The position numbers and the translations under genes were made by a program. Source: Pegea sp. RAD2-039 (taxonomy: Eukaryota; Chordata; Thaliacea; Salpida; Salpidae). From it: a stretch of 64,000 nucleotides of DNA. The stretch is from assembly GCA_034620365.1 (NCBI GenBank), contig JAQGEQ010000091.1, positions 620,001 through 684,000 of the forward strand. Direction: 5' to 3'. Shown piece by piece: positions 27,120-37,907 of this stretch (positions within the stretch are counted from its first letter, which is position 1; every line of letters begins with the position of its first letter). The notes under the pieces were generated by a model that saw only the letters and a program-made list of their open reading frames with translations, ran no database searches and was not told where the DNA came from.

Positions 27120-28765
27120 ATGTCATTTCAAAATAGTTTTAGGAATTTTTGTTCTGCTGTCCAATCATCAGGTAAAATTTATTTAGAGCTTACTTATTTA
27201 TATTTTAAAAAAATTTCAGATTTAATTATATTTAAGTTAGGTATTTACATTTCATAGAATTTGAACATATAACAAAAAGATTTTTTATGATAGTTTATTA
27301 TAAAACTTTTAATTTTATTCAATAATTAAATTTAAGATCATAATCTGTTTCTTGTTATTTTAACATTCTAATTTTCTAAATGTATTTTTTTGTATTTCAG
27401 TAAATTTTGTACCAAAACTAAAAGCAGATTCACCATTTATCATTATATCTGCAAATGCATCATCTGGTCAGAAAGGAACTACTCGAAACTACACTAGAGT
27501 AAATAGAAAACGTCACAGAGGTGTACGTGTTTCTGAAGGTCTTTATATTTTAAAGTTATATGCAATATTTATAACGAACACAAAACAATTTGATCAGAAA
27601 GATAATACAAAGTCCTTAATTTAGCATAAATAATGTAGAAAAAATAAGAAAACTGCTGAAGTATAAGTAGATAATTATGAATCAAAAATACAAAATAAAG
27701 TTTTATGATATCTAACTATTTAGTTTTCTTACGTTTATGTAGTTTATAAAATAAACCTATAAAATGATCTCTTATTATTTTATTTAATGTATTTATACAA
27801 TTTAGTTTATCGTACAAAAAACTTGTGTATATTATTTAATAGTTATAAATATTTTTGTATAATTATACATGTTACAAACTTTATTTTGTAAATTCTCTCT
27901 TAATTAAATTAGAAGTACTCATCTGATTATAAAATAAATTAGCTATTAAAATGGTACTACAACTAGATAATAATAATATATATATACTTTTTTTAACTGT
28001 TCTACAATAATATTATAAAAAAACTTTTATTAGACCTTTCTTTGTCATTATGATTTATGTAATTCAAAAATCCAATTATTTAAGGCGACCGTGTTCACAG
28101 TGGATATCATCTTGTAAAACAAATTTCTCGAATTCAATTTTATCCGGGGGCAAATGTAAGATTTTTCATAAGTTGTTGATCATTACTAAATCTTGTTAGC
28201 ATGATCATGTATTCAATCACTAATGTGCTTTCCAAACCGACATAAAAACGAGATTTCATCTTTATACCTTTTCTTTTCTATCGATTCTTCCTGTTATTCA
28301 CAAGTTCTGCCTCTGAACAAAGTTTTCATCTCTCAATTACTACTTTCAATTTATTCTTTAATTTATAAAGTAAGCTAAATGAATAATAATCAACTTGATG
28401 TATTCTTATCTTCAATATTTGGTTTATTTACATCACAAACCTTTTATCAAGTCTTTAAAAGTATCCTTAAAAACTAAAAAAAGTTCTAAACCTTTCATGA
28501 AATATTTTCTAATCAATTTGATATTTTAAGTAGTTTCAAACTGATTATATTTATTGTACAGGTACAATCAGGAAAGAAAAATTATCTGACAGCTTTGTGT
28601 AGTGGAACTATTCGATTTACAAAAGAGATTTTTATTCCTTCACCTAAGTCACCAGAAGCAGAGATAGCAGCAACAATGCCACAAGGTGCATTTATGTACA
28701 AAACATTTGTTAATGTGGTACCTGATGGACAAGTTGGAAATTTTAAACTAGTTGAAACTGTTTGA
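27120..28765 (+). CDS. MRPL27: Mitochondrial large-subunit ribosomal protein bL27m
   Basis: Four exons (27120-27171, 27401-27538, 28085-28155, 28562-28765) give 154 aa, close to the 148 of human MRPL27. Exon 1 and the start of exon 2 supply a presequence rich in Ser, Phe and Arg, as expected for mitochondrial import. The bL27 core follows: NASSGQKGTTRNYTRV, GVRVSEGDRVHSGYHLV, RIQFYPGANVQSGKKNYL. Then comes the mitochondria-specific C-terminal part, GTIRFTKEIFIPSPKSPEAE, MPQGAFMYKTFVNVVPDGQ and GNFKLVETV, which follows the human sequence closely. The protein helps build the large subunit and sits near the peptidyl-transferase centre of the mitoribosome. The ATG lies three bases after a good 3' splice site (ttttgtcag). 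A short protein with only short blocks of strong identity, but the order of motifs is decisive. Confidence 0.93.
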
Positions 28766-29648
28766 GCTTGTAATTATCAAATGCAGTTTTATTTGCAAGT
28801 TTCAACATTAGAATCTACAAAATCGTGCATTTTGTGAAAATCTTTCTAAATCTTCTTTGATAGTTAATAAAATTATCTTGTGGTGATGATTAATTTGTTC
28901 TAGAGATAGTTTTTCTTTAGTGTCTACTCTAATAGTTGATTTACTGGCCCAGCTCATTTACTTTTGTGCAAATATATCAAGTAATTTCAATAATGACTTT
29001 ATTTGTAATAAAAAACATCTAAGCAGGAAAAAATTAGAATATAAAAAAGGTTGTTGGATTTTTTTAGTTTATTGTTCTTTACTGAGCTTTAAATATATAA
29101 CGATTTGTCATTATACTTTAAAGTAAATCTTTAAACATAATTGTCATTAAGAATTCCATTTGTGCAGCAATTCTTGCAATTAAAATATAATTTAAGGCCT
29201 TATAATGTAAAACTATTTATCAGAAAAATTATTAATCATGTATCTGATATGTAAATTATATGTTTACAAAAAAAGGATTTAATTATAATGTTAAGTATAA
29301 CTGATTTTAACGATTACTCACATTTTATGATATTTATACATTATATACAAAATAAAATATTTGCTTTTTCTATCATTAAAATGAAAAATTTAAACGCTCT
29401 TCAAACAAATTAATATCAACTATTTTTTAAATTTCTAGATCATTAGTAACCATAATCAAACTTTAAATTATGTATATTTATTATAAAATGTCAAATTAAT
29501 TTATATTTTCATCATTTTAAAATCTATAAAATCGCTTTAATAATAAGCTTTCGTGACCTAACGGATTTTTTTCAAGAAAAATCCAGAAGTTTCAGGTAAT
29601 ACTATTTGAAACTTATTCAAATTCTAAAAAATACTAATCTTATTTTTA
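28766..29648. other. Intergenic, 3' of MRPL27
   Basis: AT-rich flank; the first part is probably the MRPL27 3' UTR. A candidate exon ending in tttcag|gtaata near 29597 lies just before the Kunitz exon, but its reading frame closes within about 12 codons, so no signal-peptide exon could be placed. Confidence 0.4.
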
Positions 29649-29649
29649 G

Positions 29650-29828
29650 CCCGTTGTAAGGTTCTAAGAAAAATTGGAGGTATTAATCGATACTTTCATA
29701 AAGAAAATTATGGAGCATGTTGATTATCTTCTTTTAGTGGGTGTAAAGGTAATGAAAACAAGTTTTCTTCTTATGAAAAATGTAAAGATACTTGCGGTCT
29801 TCAACATGATCCTTCTCGGCCGAAGTAG
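29650..29828 (+). pseudogene. Kunitz/BPTI-domain exon with in-frame stop
   Basis: After a splice acceptor (tatttttag) the frame reads ARCKVLRK, INRYFHKENYGAC, stop, LSSFSGCKGNENKFSSYEKC, KDTC, and then a real stop. The spacing C-x7-C-x12-C-x3-C and the GNENKF block are those of a Kunitz serine-protease-inhibitor domain. Two things are wrong. The codon right after the Cys30 equivalent is TGA (29721-29723), where a sense codon is expected. The Cys14 equivalent, which pairs with Cys38, is missing, with about four residues lost between Cys5 and Cys30. No signal-peptide exon was found upstream. I take it as a decayed member of a secreted Kunitz family. An error in the assembly could explain the stop but not the missing cysteine. 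Confidence 0.75.
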
Positions 29829-31468
29829 ATTATATAATAATTTGTAAATGAGAAATACTCCATTAAATTTTGACACAAATTATTTTTCCTACAATATTAT
29901 TTTCTTCTCAAATAAACCTTCAACTCTGTATAATGTTTGAATCTAATTTCTACTTTCTATAAAACTGTCAATACAAAACTTCTATATGTACAAGCATTTG
30001 TTTTCTTTTTAAATTTTGGTTTAATTTAATATCTTTTTGTAGCTAAAGCTATGTAACTGTGAATAACAAGCTAGACGTATTGACTTATCTACTAATATTC
30101 TACACTGATTTCTGCCTTCAAGTAAAAATTTATCAGAAATGACTTAAAACATATATTTTAAACTTCATTAAACCGTATAACAGACAAAAAAGAAGTCAGT
30201 TTTTCTCTGTAACTAGAAAAGGCGAATATTAAACTAATATAAAGTTTATTTAATATAAAAAGAAGAAAATTAAGAAGTACTCTGAGAATTCAACTAAGTG
30301 GTGAAATTGATAGGGATGTTTTTCAAGATCTATATGCTATGGCTGAGTTTTCATCAAATTTTGAAAAGAGCAACAAAAGCAAATAAAAATTGGTTAAAAA
30401 TCAGATATTTAAATCAAACTGAACTGTTAAAGAGACTTATTGAAGTATTTAAGATCATTTTGCTGAGTTGTAGAAGATCTTGTAGAAGCTTTTATTTTTG
30501 ATTGGCATAAAAAATATTAATAATAAATTATGTAGGTATTTAAATTTAGACTTATATAGTTATCTATATATAAATGTATATATAAAATAATATGTAGACA
30601 ATATTAGCAAATACAAATGTAGAATTTATATTGTTGATATTATCAATTTTTTGGAAAAATAAGTTTAACATTTTTAACTGGATGCATTATCAGAAAATCC
30701 AATAGCAAAAATATTCATCAATTTTGTGCAATAAATGTAAACAAAATTAGTACTTATTTTAATAATATGCACTGTCATATAACCTACTTATTTAATTGTT
30801 CTTAGAAGTTAAAAGTAATTACTATTATTGTAACTTTTTATTGATAATTTAGGAACTGTAGTGTATTGAGCTTTTGTAGTTTTAAAATATCGGTGAAAAG
30901 TTGCTTATAACGAAATAGACTAATTTTGTCAGCTCTGTTTCATTTTGTTTTTAATCCATTTTATCAGCAGCTAGGGACGCTTTACAAGTTTCATTCATTA
31001 GTTTTCAAAAGGAAATTTTTTGTTTTGTGTTTTTTTGGTAAAACTCATGAACATATTTTAATGGTAAGGTTGTTATTAAAGAAATGAAATTGTTAAAAAT
31101 GTCAAAGACAAAAAGTATCTTAGTTGTAAGAGATAGTTTTAATCCTCTTAGGTAACTAAATTTGTAAAAAAATTGTGCTTGTTTACTATTTTATTAAAAT
31201 TAAGGAGTTATTTTGAAAGCTGTTATATTTCCTCACAAAAAATAATTTCAGATATAAATAATTTAAATAAACTTTGTTTTTTAGAAATCTACATTTCAAT
31301 AAACAAATTTTTTAATCTATCTAAAGTTAAAAAAAAGTTGTTCTTGGTTTTATTATATAAGATTATCTCAAACTAACTGATGGCTAAAGATGACTTTTAC
31401 AATATAGGTTAATCATCATTCTATTAGAAACTGTTTTATTAATTGAATTAAAACTTCTTTTTCAAAAG
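29829..31468. other. Intergenic, 5' of NIM1
   Basis: AT-rich. It should hold the NIM1 promoter and a short first coding exon, which I could not place. The first exon found begins in phase 1 after a splice acceptor, so the start codon must lie in this stretch. The open frame at 30298-30501 has no recognisable features. Confidence 0.4.
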
Positions 31469-33638
31469 TAGAATCATCAGATGAAGGTTCAGCTTATGGA
31501 AATCAACTTGAAAAACTAGATGAAGATGACAGATTAAAACAAGAAGTTAAATCTGATAAAAGAATAGGATTTTATTCTTTTTTAAAAGAACTTGGATCAG
31601 GAAATTTTTCTAAAGTGGTTTTAGCTGTTCATGATTTAACAAAAGGTTTGTTATTATTTTTGTTAAACTTTTTCTAAAATGAATTTTTTTTTTAAATAGC
31701 TCATGTAGCTGTGAAAATTCTGAAAAAAAGTTTGATCACCCCCAAGATCAGAGAGATGCTCTCTCAAGAAGTATCTAATATGGAAAGACTCCATCATCCA
31801 CATATAATCCAACTATATGAGGTAAATATCAAAAAACCATCAAAGAAATATTAAAGCTAATTTAAGAGTAGTTTTTAAATCATTTACTTTCATCGACTAT
31901 TAACTGAGTAATTTTTTATTAAAATGATTATTTAATGATTTTTTTACTTTTTTTTCTTCTTTTAGGTTATTCACTCACCATCAAAACTTTACCTTGCAAT
32001 GGAATTAGCTTCTGGAGGTGATTTACTAACAGAAGTAACTCTGAAAGGTAAACTACCAGAAAGTTTGTCAAAAGTTTTGTTCTCTCAACTTATTTCAGCT
32101 GTACAACATATGGTTCGTAGAAATTTCTTGTTTGTTATAGAACTTGTTTATCATTGAAACCTGTTTTTTCAGCATAATCACAAAGTTATTCATCGAGATT
32201 TAAAGTTAGAAAATATTTTTCTTTCTAAACAAAATTACATCAAGGTAATCTTATAAAATTCTCATAATATTTTATTGGATAACAAAATGAATAAATTATA
32301 TTTTAAATTGAAAAAAGTTTTAATTATGAAACCACTTTTTTGTTTGTTATTAAAAATCCTTGAATAATGTTCTCTATTTCTTATGTTTCAAAAGATTGGA
32401 GATTTTGGGTTCAGTCGTTCATTTTCAAAACTTGGTTCCAACTTTGATACTTGTTGTGGTTCTACTCTATATGCTGCTCCTGAAATTATTTCTCAACAAA
32501 ATTATGACGGAAAACTGGTTGATGTTTGGGCTTTGGGTGTAATTCTTTACTTCATGGTTACAGGTTTACAGTCTTTTGTCTTCTATTTAGTTTAGGGTGT
32601 GTTGCTTAGAGAACATTGTAAAAAATAGAGATATACTTTCAATATTATATTCAGAAAAAGGTTTTTGTTTAAACTTTATTATTATTTAAAATAATAAACT
32701 TAAGTTTTTGATTATATGCAAACAATAGAAGTAAATATTGAACTCTAAAGTTAAATGTTTTGAATAAAGTCACACATATTTGTTTTAGTTATCGAGAAGT
32801 TATTAAAAAGATCTACAAATAATAGAAATCAAAACTAATGAAAGGATTACTTTAAATGTTTTCATCTCTTGACTTTTATTTCTTAGGTGTGATGCCTTTC
32901 AAATCTGAAACATTTGGAAAATTAAAACAGTTAATTCTTAATGGAGTATATCATCTTCCTCCTCATCTTTCTGTTCCCTGCAAACATCTTATTAACGCGA
33001 TTTTGATTACTGAATGTGACAAAAGAGCTTCTTTAAAAGATATTAGGCTTAGTGAGTGGTTAAGTGGGGTATCTATTCCCTCAAACTATCTTTTTTATCG
33101 GTTTGTATCTTTGATTTCTTCAAGACCTTTTCTCTTAAAAGTTTTACTTTTTCAGAAAAGATCCTATTTTAGTGAGTCTTGAAAGCTCTGAAACAGAAGA
33201 AGCACTGGCTGTTTTGTCGATGGAAAAGGTTGGTATCACCAAAAAGAAGATAGAAGAAGCATCTTTGATAAGATCTCCTAATCAAGTAAACTTGATCTTC
33301 TTCTTATTGATCTTTTTAAATGATTTATTTACAAACAGCCAAACATCAAGCTTTATTGTGGAGTTGATGAGAGATCTGCTATGATTGGTATATACAGAAA
33401 CTTTCTTCATCAACATCAAGCTCTTTTACAAGCTTCAAATTCCCGGGAACAAAATGCGATAAAAAAGATGATTGATTTAAAAGTTCATGAAACTTTCCAA
33501 CTCCGTCGTAAACCTAACCACATCTGCCAACATTGTAATCCTTCAGATCCTGATCCTTATCTTTCAGACAGTTTTTTCAACGGATATATCAAATACAATG
33601 AAAAAAGACAAAAGTCAAGACTTTGTTCAATCTTATAA
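31469..33638 (+). CDS. NIM1K: NIM1 serine/threonine kinase (AMPK-related), first exon missing
   Basis: Eight exons (31469-31645, 31700-31821, 31966-32112, 32173-32244, 32395-32563, 32887-33100, 33156-33285, 33339-33638) encode about 442 aa; human NIM1 has 436, so only the first few residues are missing. The kinase domain has RIGFYSFLKELGSGNFSKV (glycine loop), VAVKIL with the catalytic Lys, MERLHHPHIIQLYE, HRDLKLEN, GDFGFS, and the activation loop NFDTCCGSTLYAAPE, which keeps the Thr phosphorylated by LKB1 in relatives. VDVWALGVILYFMVTG and VMPFKSETFGKLK follow. The tail IGIYRNFLHQ and the final KSRLCSIL match the ...KFCSIL end of NIM1, which separates it from other AMPK-related kinases. The Pro-Pro of GSPPYAAPE is Thr-Leu here. 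Its cellular role is poorly known in any animal. All key catalytic residues are present. Confidence 0.93.
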
Positions 33639-35380
33639 ACCTATTTTATATTTTCCTTTTTTGCGCTATGCAGACTTTTTTTGATTTACTACTTTTTTGA
33701 TCCAACTTAAAATAATTTTTTTTCCACTTCCAATTAAGAAACAATTAAATGTAATTAGGGACTTTCAATCAACATTTTCTGGAGTCTTTTTTAATAAACG
33801 ATTGAAAGATGTTGCTACATTTGATACTAGATGTTGAAGGTGGAACGTCTAAGATAATTAAAAGAGAAGTAAAATATTTTACAATTGGACATATGGATAA
33901 AAGATAATTTATAAATATAACATTTAATTCCGTTGATACCAGCCATACACCTTTTCTAATTTTAAAGAAGAACTTTTACTAAAATAACCGATGTACTAAT
34001 TTTACTAATTTTGAAGTAAAAAAGGATAATCATTTGGACAAAATAAAAGGAATAGAACAAAAATAGAAATTTTTTAAATAGAGCATTTTTCTAATATCAA
34101 AATAATTAATCATAAATCACTTTCTAGAAAATATTTTTCCATATTTACGGAAATCTTCTAGAAATATATTCGATTTAAAAAGCAGACTTTTTTTTTAAAT
34201 ATGACAATTAATATACGACAGAATATTAAATTAAGTTTGATAGATTAGACTTACAATTTAGCTTCTTGACCCAAAGCATCTATATTCTTTAACATAATGT
34301 TAGTTATCTACAATAAATAGTTATTTTAATGACTTTTTTTATTTCAATGAGTTTTTTTTCTAATAACCATTTAATGATCTAAAATATAAGATGCAACTAA
34401 TTAACGATGTAATGGTTTTGATATAAAAAAATTTATAAGATAAAGTTATACTTAAGTAAATGTTTATGATTGGAAAAGCTAAGTAAAAATTTTAATTAAA
34501 ATATTTCAAATTGGATTTTTTTCAAAATCTTAACGAATAAACTAATATTGAAAAAATTATTTTTGAAAACAATTTTGAAGATAAATTTTCTAAATTTGTA
34601 TAAACAATATCTCTGTCAATTTACCGATTTTAAAAAAGTCATATTTATAAAAATAATAAATAGTTAAAGCCTTATTTAAGACCTTTCTGTATATAAAACC
34701 AAAATTTATTTTATACAAAATGTGTAAAAGCCAGAAAAGGGATTTGAGTTCCATGAACACAAAAAGTTTTTTTTTCTTTCTTACCATAGTTTTTCCACTT
34801 GCTGCGCTCACGAGCTGTAAATTTACATATATTTTTATTTAAATCTAAAGTTGCTTAGGTTTTTGAAAAATGTAATTGAAAGATCAAAAAACTATTTACT
34901 TTCTCCTCAGTTTTTATCGTATATTTTGCAACAAAATAACTATGTTTTGCTGCCACCTTTGTTTTTAAAATTGATTTTGTTTTCATTTTCAATTCTGATA
35001 AAAAAAATGATCAATAGAATTACTAAATGTTATAACTAAAAGAAAGATTTATCAGTAAAACTAGTCTCAGACATTTTAATTGTATGACTCACTTAGTTTT
35101 AAAGCTATTCAAAATTTACAGAATACCTTACAAAATTTGATTTTGTAGACTAAAGTTAAAGTTCTGCTTTAAAATGATAAAACGAGTAAAGTTTTTAAAG
35201 TATTGTTTGTTTTCTTAAAACTGCTTAAATCGTTAAAATTATTCAAAAGTATTAAATGATTAGTAAGAGATAAAAGAGATATTTTTGCTGTTGAACAACA
35301 AACTAAAATTAGTTTTCTTTCCATGGAATTTTATGTAATACTTAAAACTATTTTCTCAGTAAAAATTTCTTAAAAAACTA
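33639..35380. other. Intergenic
   Basis: 1.7 kb of very AT-rich DNA between NIM1 and the left direct repeat of the copy B locus. No gene or RNA seen. Confidence 0.45.
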
Positions 35381-35690
35381 AAATTCAAATATTTTTTTTT
35401 GCTATTAATGGTCAAAATCTAAAAGTATTTAAAACTGATGCTGTTGAAAATTTATTATTGTTCAAATAATTTCAATTTACTTATATACCCTTAAATACCT
35501 TCAGTACATGTGAGTTTTGTGCAACAAAACAAATTAAAAACATTATTAACAATTCTTTTTGCTTGAAAGTTATGCAGAAATTGTTGTTCAACCATATCTT
35601 AGTAAAACTAAAAAAAACTGTTTTTTTATCCTTTCGAACAAATATAAAACTTTTTTTGTTACTTTTGAATACATTATTAATCCACAAAAT
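35381..35690 (+). repeat. Direct repeat, left (R1)
   Basis: About 310 bp, repeated in the same orientation at 37592-37907 with roughly 5 % difference. It ends at ttaatccacaaaat, ten bases before duplication copy B begins. Both copies stay open in one frame on each strand, but most differences change residues on both strands, so I do not call it coding. Copy A has no such repeat next to it. Confidence 0.85.
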
Positions 35691-35699
35691 TGTTATGTT

Positions 35700-37470
35700 T
35701 CTCAATTTCATATAAAGAAGTTTATAAAATTCCAAAAGACATAGAGGAAGAAATACTGATCTATTTAATTAGCTCAATAAAAATAATACATTTGCTAATA
35801 ATCACATAAGATTAAACACTATAAAAGTTATCTTAAGGAAGTTAGTTCTTGCAATAAATGACTTTATATAGAAGATATACGCATATAAATGTCTGCGAAA
35901 GTTTCTTACAAAGATCAGAGAACTTTCCATCGGTTTACATCTGTAAAAAATGAATTTTTCTGTGTGTGAAAAACTTTATGCTTGTTTATTTTCTGGAGAA
36001 CATTTTTGATGTATTTACAAAAAGCTTACTTAGTGCAAAATTTCAACAATCAAATTAGCTTGCTTCTAAGCATAAATTTACTTCATTGTTTTAATGACAT
36101 CTTTTATACTTAATTGAATTAAAACAATTACTTAATAAAACGGTTATTTTTTAATTGATACCTAAAGCGGAAGTCCCATAGGCTTAAATACTCCTTCTGC
36201 TGAAAGAATATCAGATCAAATGTTTTTGAATGCTGTGCATTTAGAAGATGTTATAAAAATAATCTTATGTATTTTGAAGTTCTTAGGAGAAATATTTCTT
36301 TAAATTTAGCCATTAGCGTTACTTACAAAGCTTATAAAAACTATAGATATAACTTGTTATCTTTAAGTACTACCTAAAAAGAAACATAAAAGATTTTGAT
36401 TATATTTATAATCTTTTTTATTATACTAATAAAGTCGATAATGATGCAAGAAAAATCCAGAAACTTTTTAGATAATTGCTAAATTAAAAGTATTTCTGAT
36501 AAGAAAAAGACTTGATTATTAAATAATCATCTAGTAATTTTATTTTTGAAATATATGTTCCAAGAACTCGACTTTTATTATATTCTGAAACTTCTATCAT
36601 TTTAGAAAAATAAGAAAATGAACTCTAAATTGATTATTGCTTTGGTTGCTATCTGCTTTGTTGCCTTGTCCCAAGGTTGTGGTCAAAGCTCGTAAGTATT
36701 ATTGCTTCCTATTACAATTTAGTAAAATCACGAAAAAATAATCAAAGTAAATTAAATTTGCAGAAAAAATACGGTTAGTGCTATTAACAATGACGAATCT
36801 GTAAGTATTTTAGAAATGTTTTTGAAAAGTCTTAAACAATTAAGTTAAAATCTTAATTTCAGTTCGATCGTACTACCTATGATCAAATTCTTGCAAAACT
36901 CTTCAGCCAACTAGTCAAACGAGTCGGAGTTGCTAGCGCTAAGAAGCTTGTAGCTGATCTTACTAAAAAATATCCAGTTCAAGGATAAGGTTCGCAGCAA
37001 ATTTCAAATTTCTTTAAAGTTACTTTTGAACTTCAGTTTTAACTATGAGTTGTAAACAGTAAAAATACTTTAATTTTTATAATATTTTGAAAATTAAAAT
37101 AAAATCATGACTTTTAAACTAAAAATTTATTTAACAGCTTTGAAGTACAAAGGTACGTACTAAATTTGGGATATATACTGATATATAGTGATGTTTACTG
37201 GAACTGTGTTCTTTAGTATTAGTTTTTTCAAACTCATCAATAAAACAAATTGGCAAAAAGCTTGAAGAATATCTTTATTTTGTTACTGGTTTAGCATAAG
37301 CAAAGATGAAGTTAATGGTACAAGCTTAGTAAGGAACTAAATATAATCTCAATATGCTTAAAATGGTGTGACTGTTAGTCAAATTAGATTAATCAAATCA
37401 TATAAAAATGTTTTTGTGTAAATTCAAAGATATAAGCATGATAGAGACCAACACAATATATACAATAAAT
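35700..37470 (+). repeat. Segmental duplication, copy B
   Basis: Near-identical to 13966-15812, same orientation, 21.7 kb downstream. It includes the full secreted-peptide gene and its upstream region, such as the block from gatacctaaagcggaagtcc to the start codon. It lacks about 70 bp present in copy A near 14350-14420. A single T-to-A change in the block matching 14584-14790 puts a stop in the longest non-peptide frame, which shows that frame is not conserved. Confidence 0.93.
36618..36988 (+). CDS. Small secreted cationic helical peptide, copy B
   Basis: Same length (371 bp), exon layout and 78-residue product as the gene at 14933-15303. The only coding difference is Ser22 to Gly22 (AGT to GGT), just after the signal peptide. 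The mature exon (FDRTTYDQ to KKYPVQG) is identical. Over the rest of the duplication the copies differ by substitutions and indels, so the coding exons look better kept than their surroundings, though the number of differences is small. A splice acceptor ends 12 bases before the ATG, as in copy A. Function unknown; see copy A. Confidence 0.82.
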
Positions 37471-37591
37471 ATGGTTAAATATTAGTTAATAAATATGATG
37501 ATGTACAGATACCTAATAATAAATTGTTTATTCTTTATATAATATTATTTAGATATTTATCCATGTATATTTAAAAATTTATTATGAAAGT

Positions 37592-37907
37592 AAACTTCAA
37601 ATATTTTTTTCTTTTTGTTGTTAATGGTCAAAATATCATTTAAAACTAAAACTGATGCTGTTGAAAATTTAATATTGTTCAAATAATTTCAATTTACTTA
37701 TATACCCTTAAATACCTTCAGTGCATGTGAGTTTTGTGCAACAAAACAAATTAAAAACATTTTCAACAATTCTTTTTGTTTGAAAGTTATGCAGAAATTG
37801 TTGTTCAACCATATTTTAGTAAAACTAAAAGAAATTGTTTTTTTATCATTTCGAACAAATATAAAACTTTTTTTGTTACTTTTGAATACATTATTAATCC
37901 ACAAAAT
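37592..37907 (+). repeat. Direct repeat, right (R2)
   Basis: Partner of R1 at 35381-35690, same orientation, about 5 % different. Together they bracket copy B. R2 breaks off at ccacaaaat exactly where R1 does. After that the sequence is unique (cttttgtatctg), so R2 may be the start of another, deleted, unit. Confidence 0.85.

Noticed and set aside
31062-31140. Possible NIM1 first exons (ATG|gtaagg at 31062; ATGTCAAAGACAAAAAG near 31098)
   Set aside because: Both leave phase 0, but the first clear exon needs a phase 1 donor, so joining them gives a stop.
35481-35744. Overlapping open frames on both strands in repeat R1 (also in R2)
   Set aside because: The R1/R2 differences are mostly amino-acid changing on both strands, there is no domain, and the sequence is very AT-rich.
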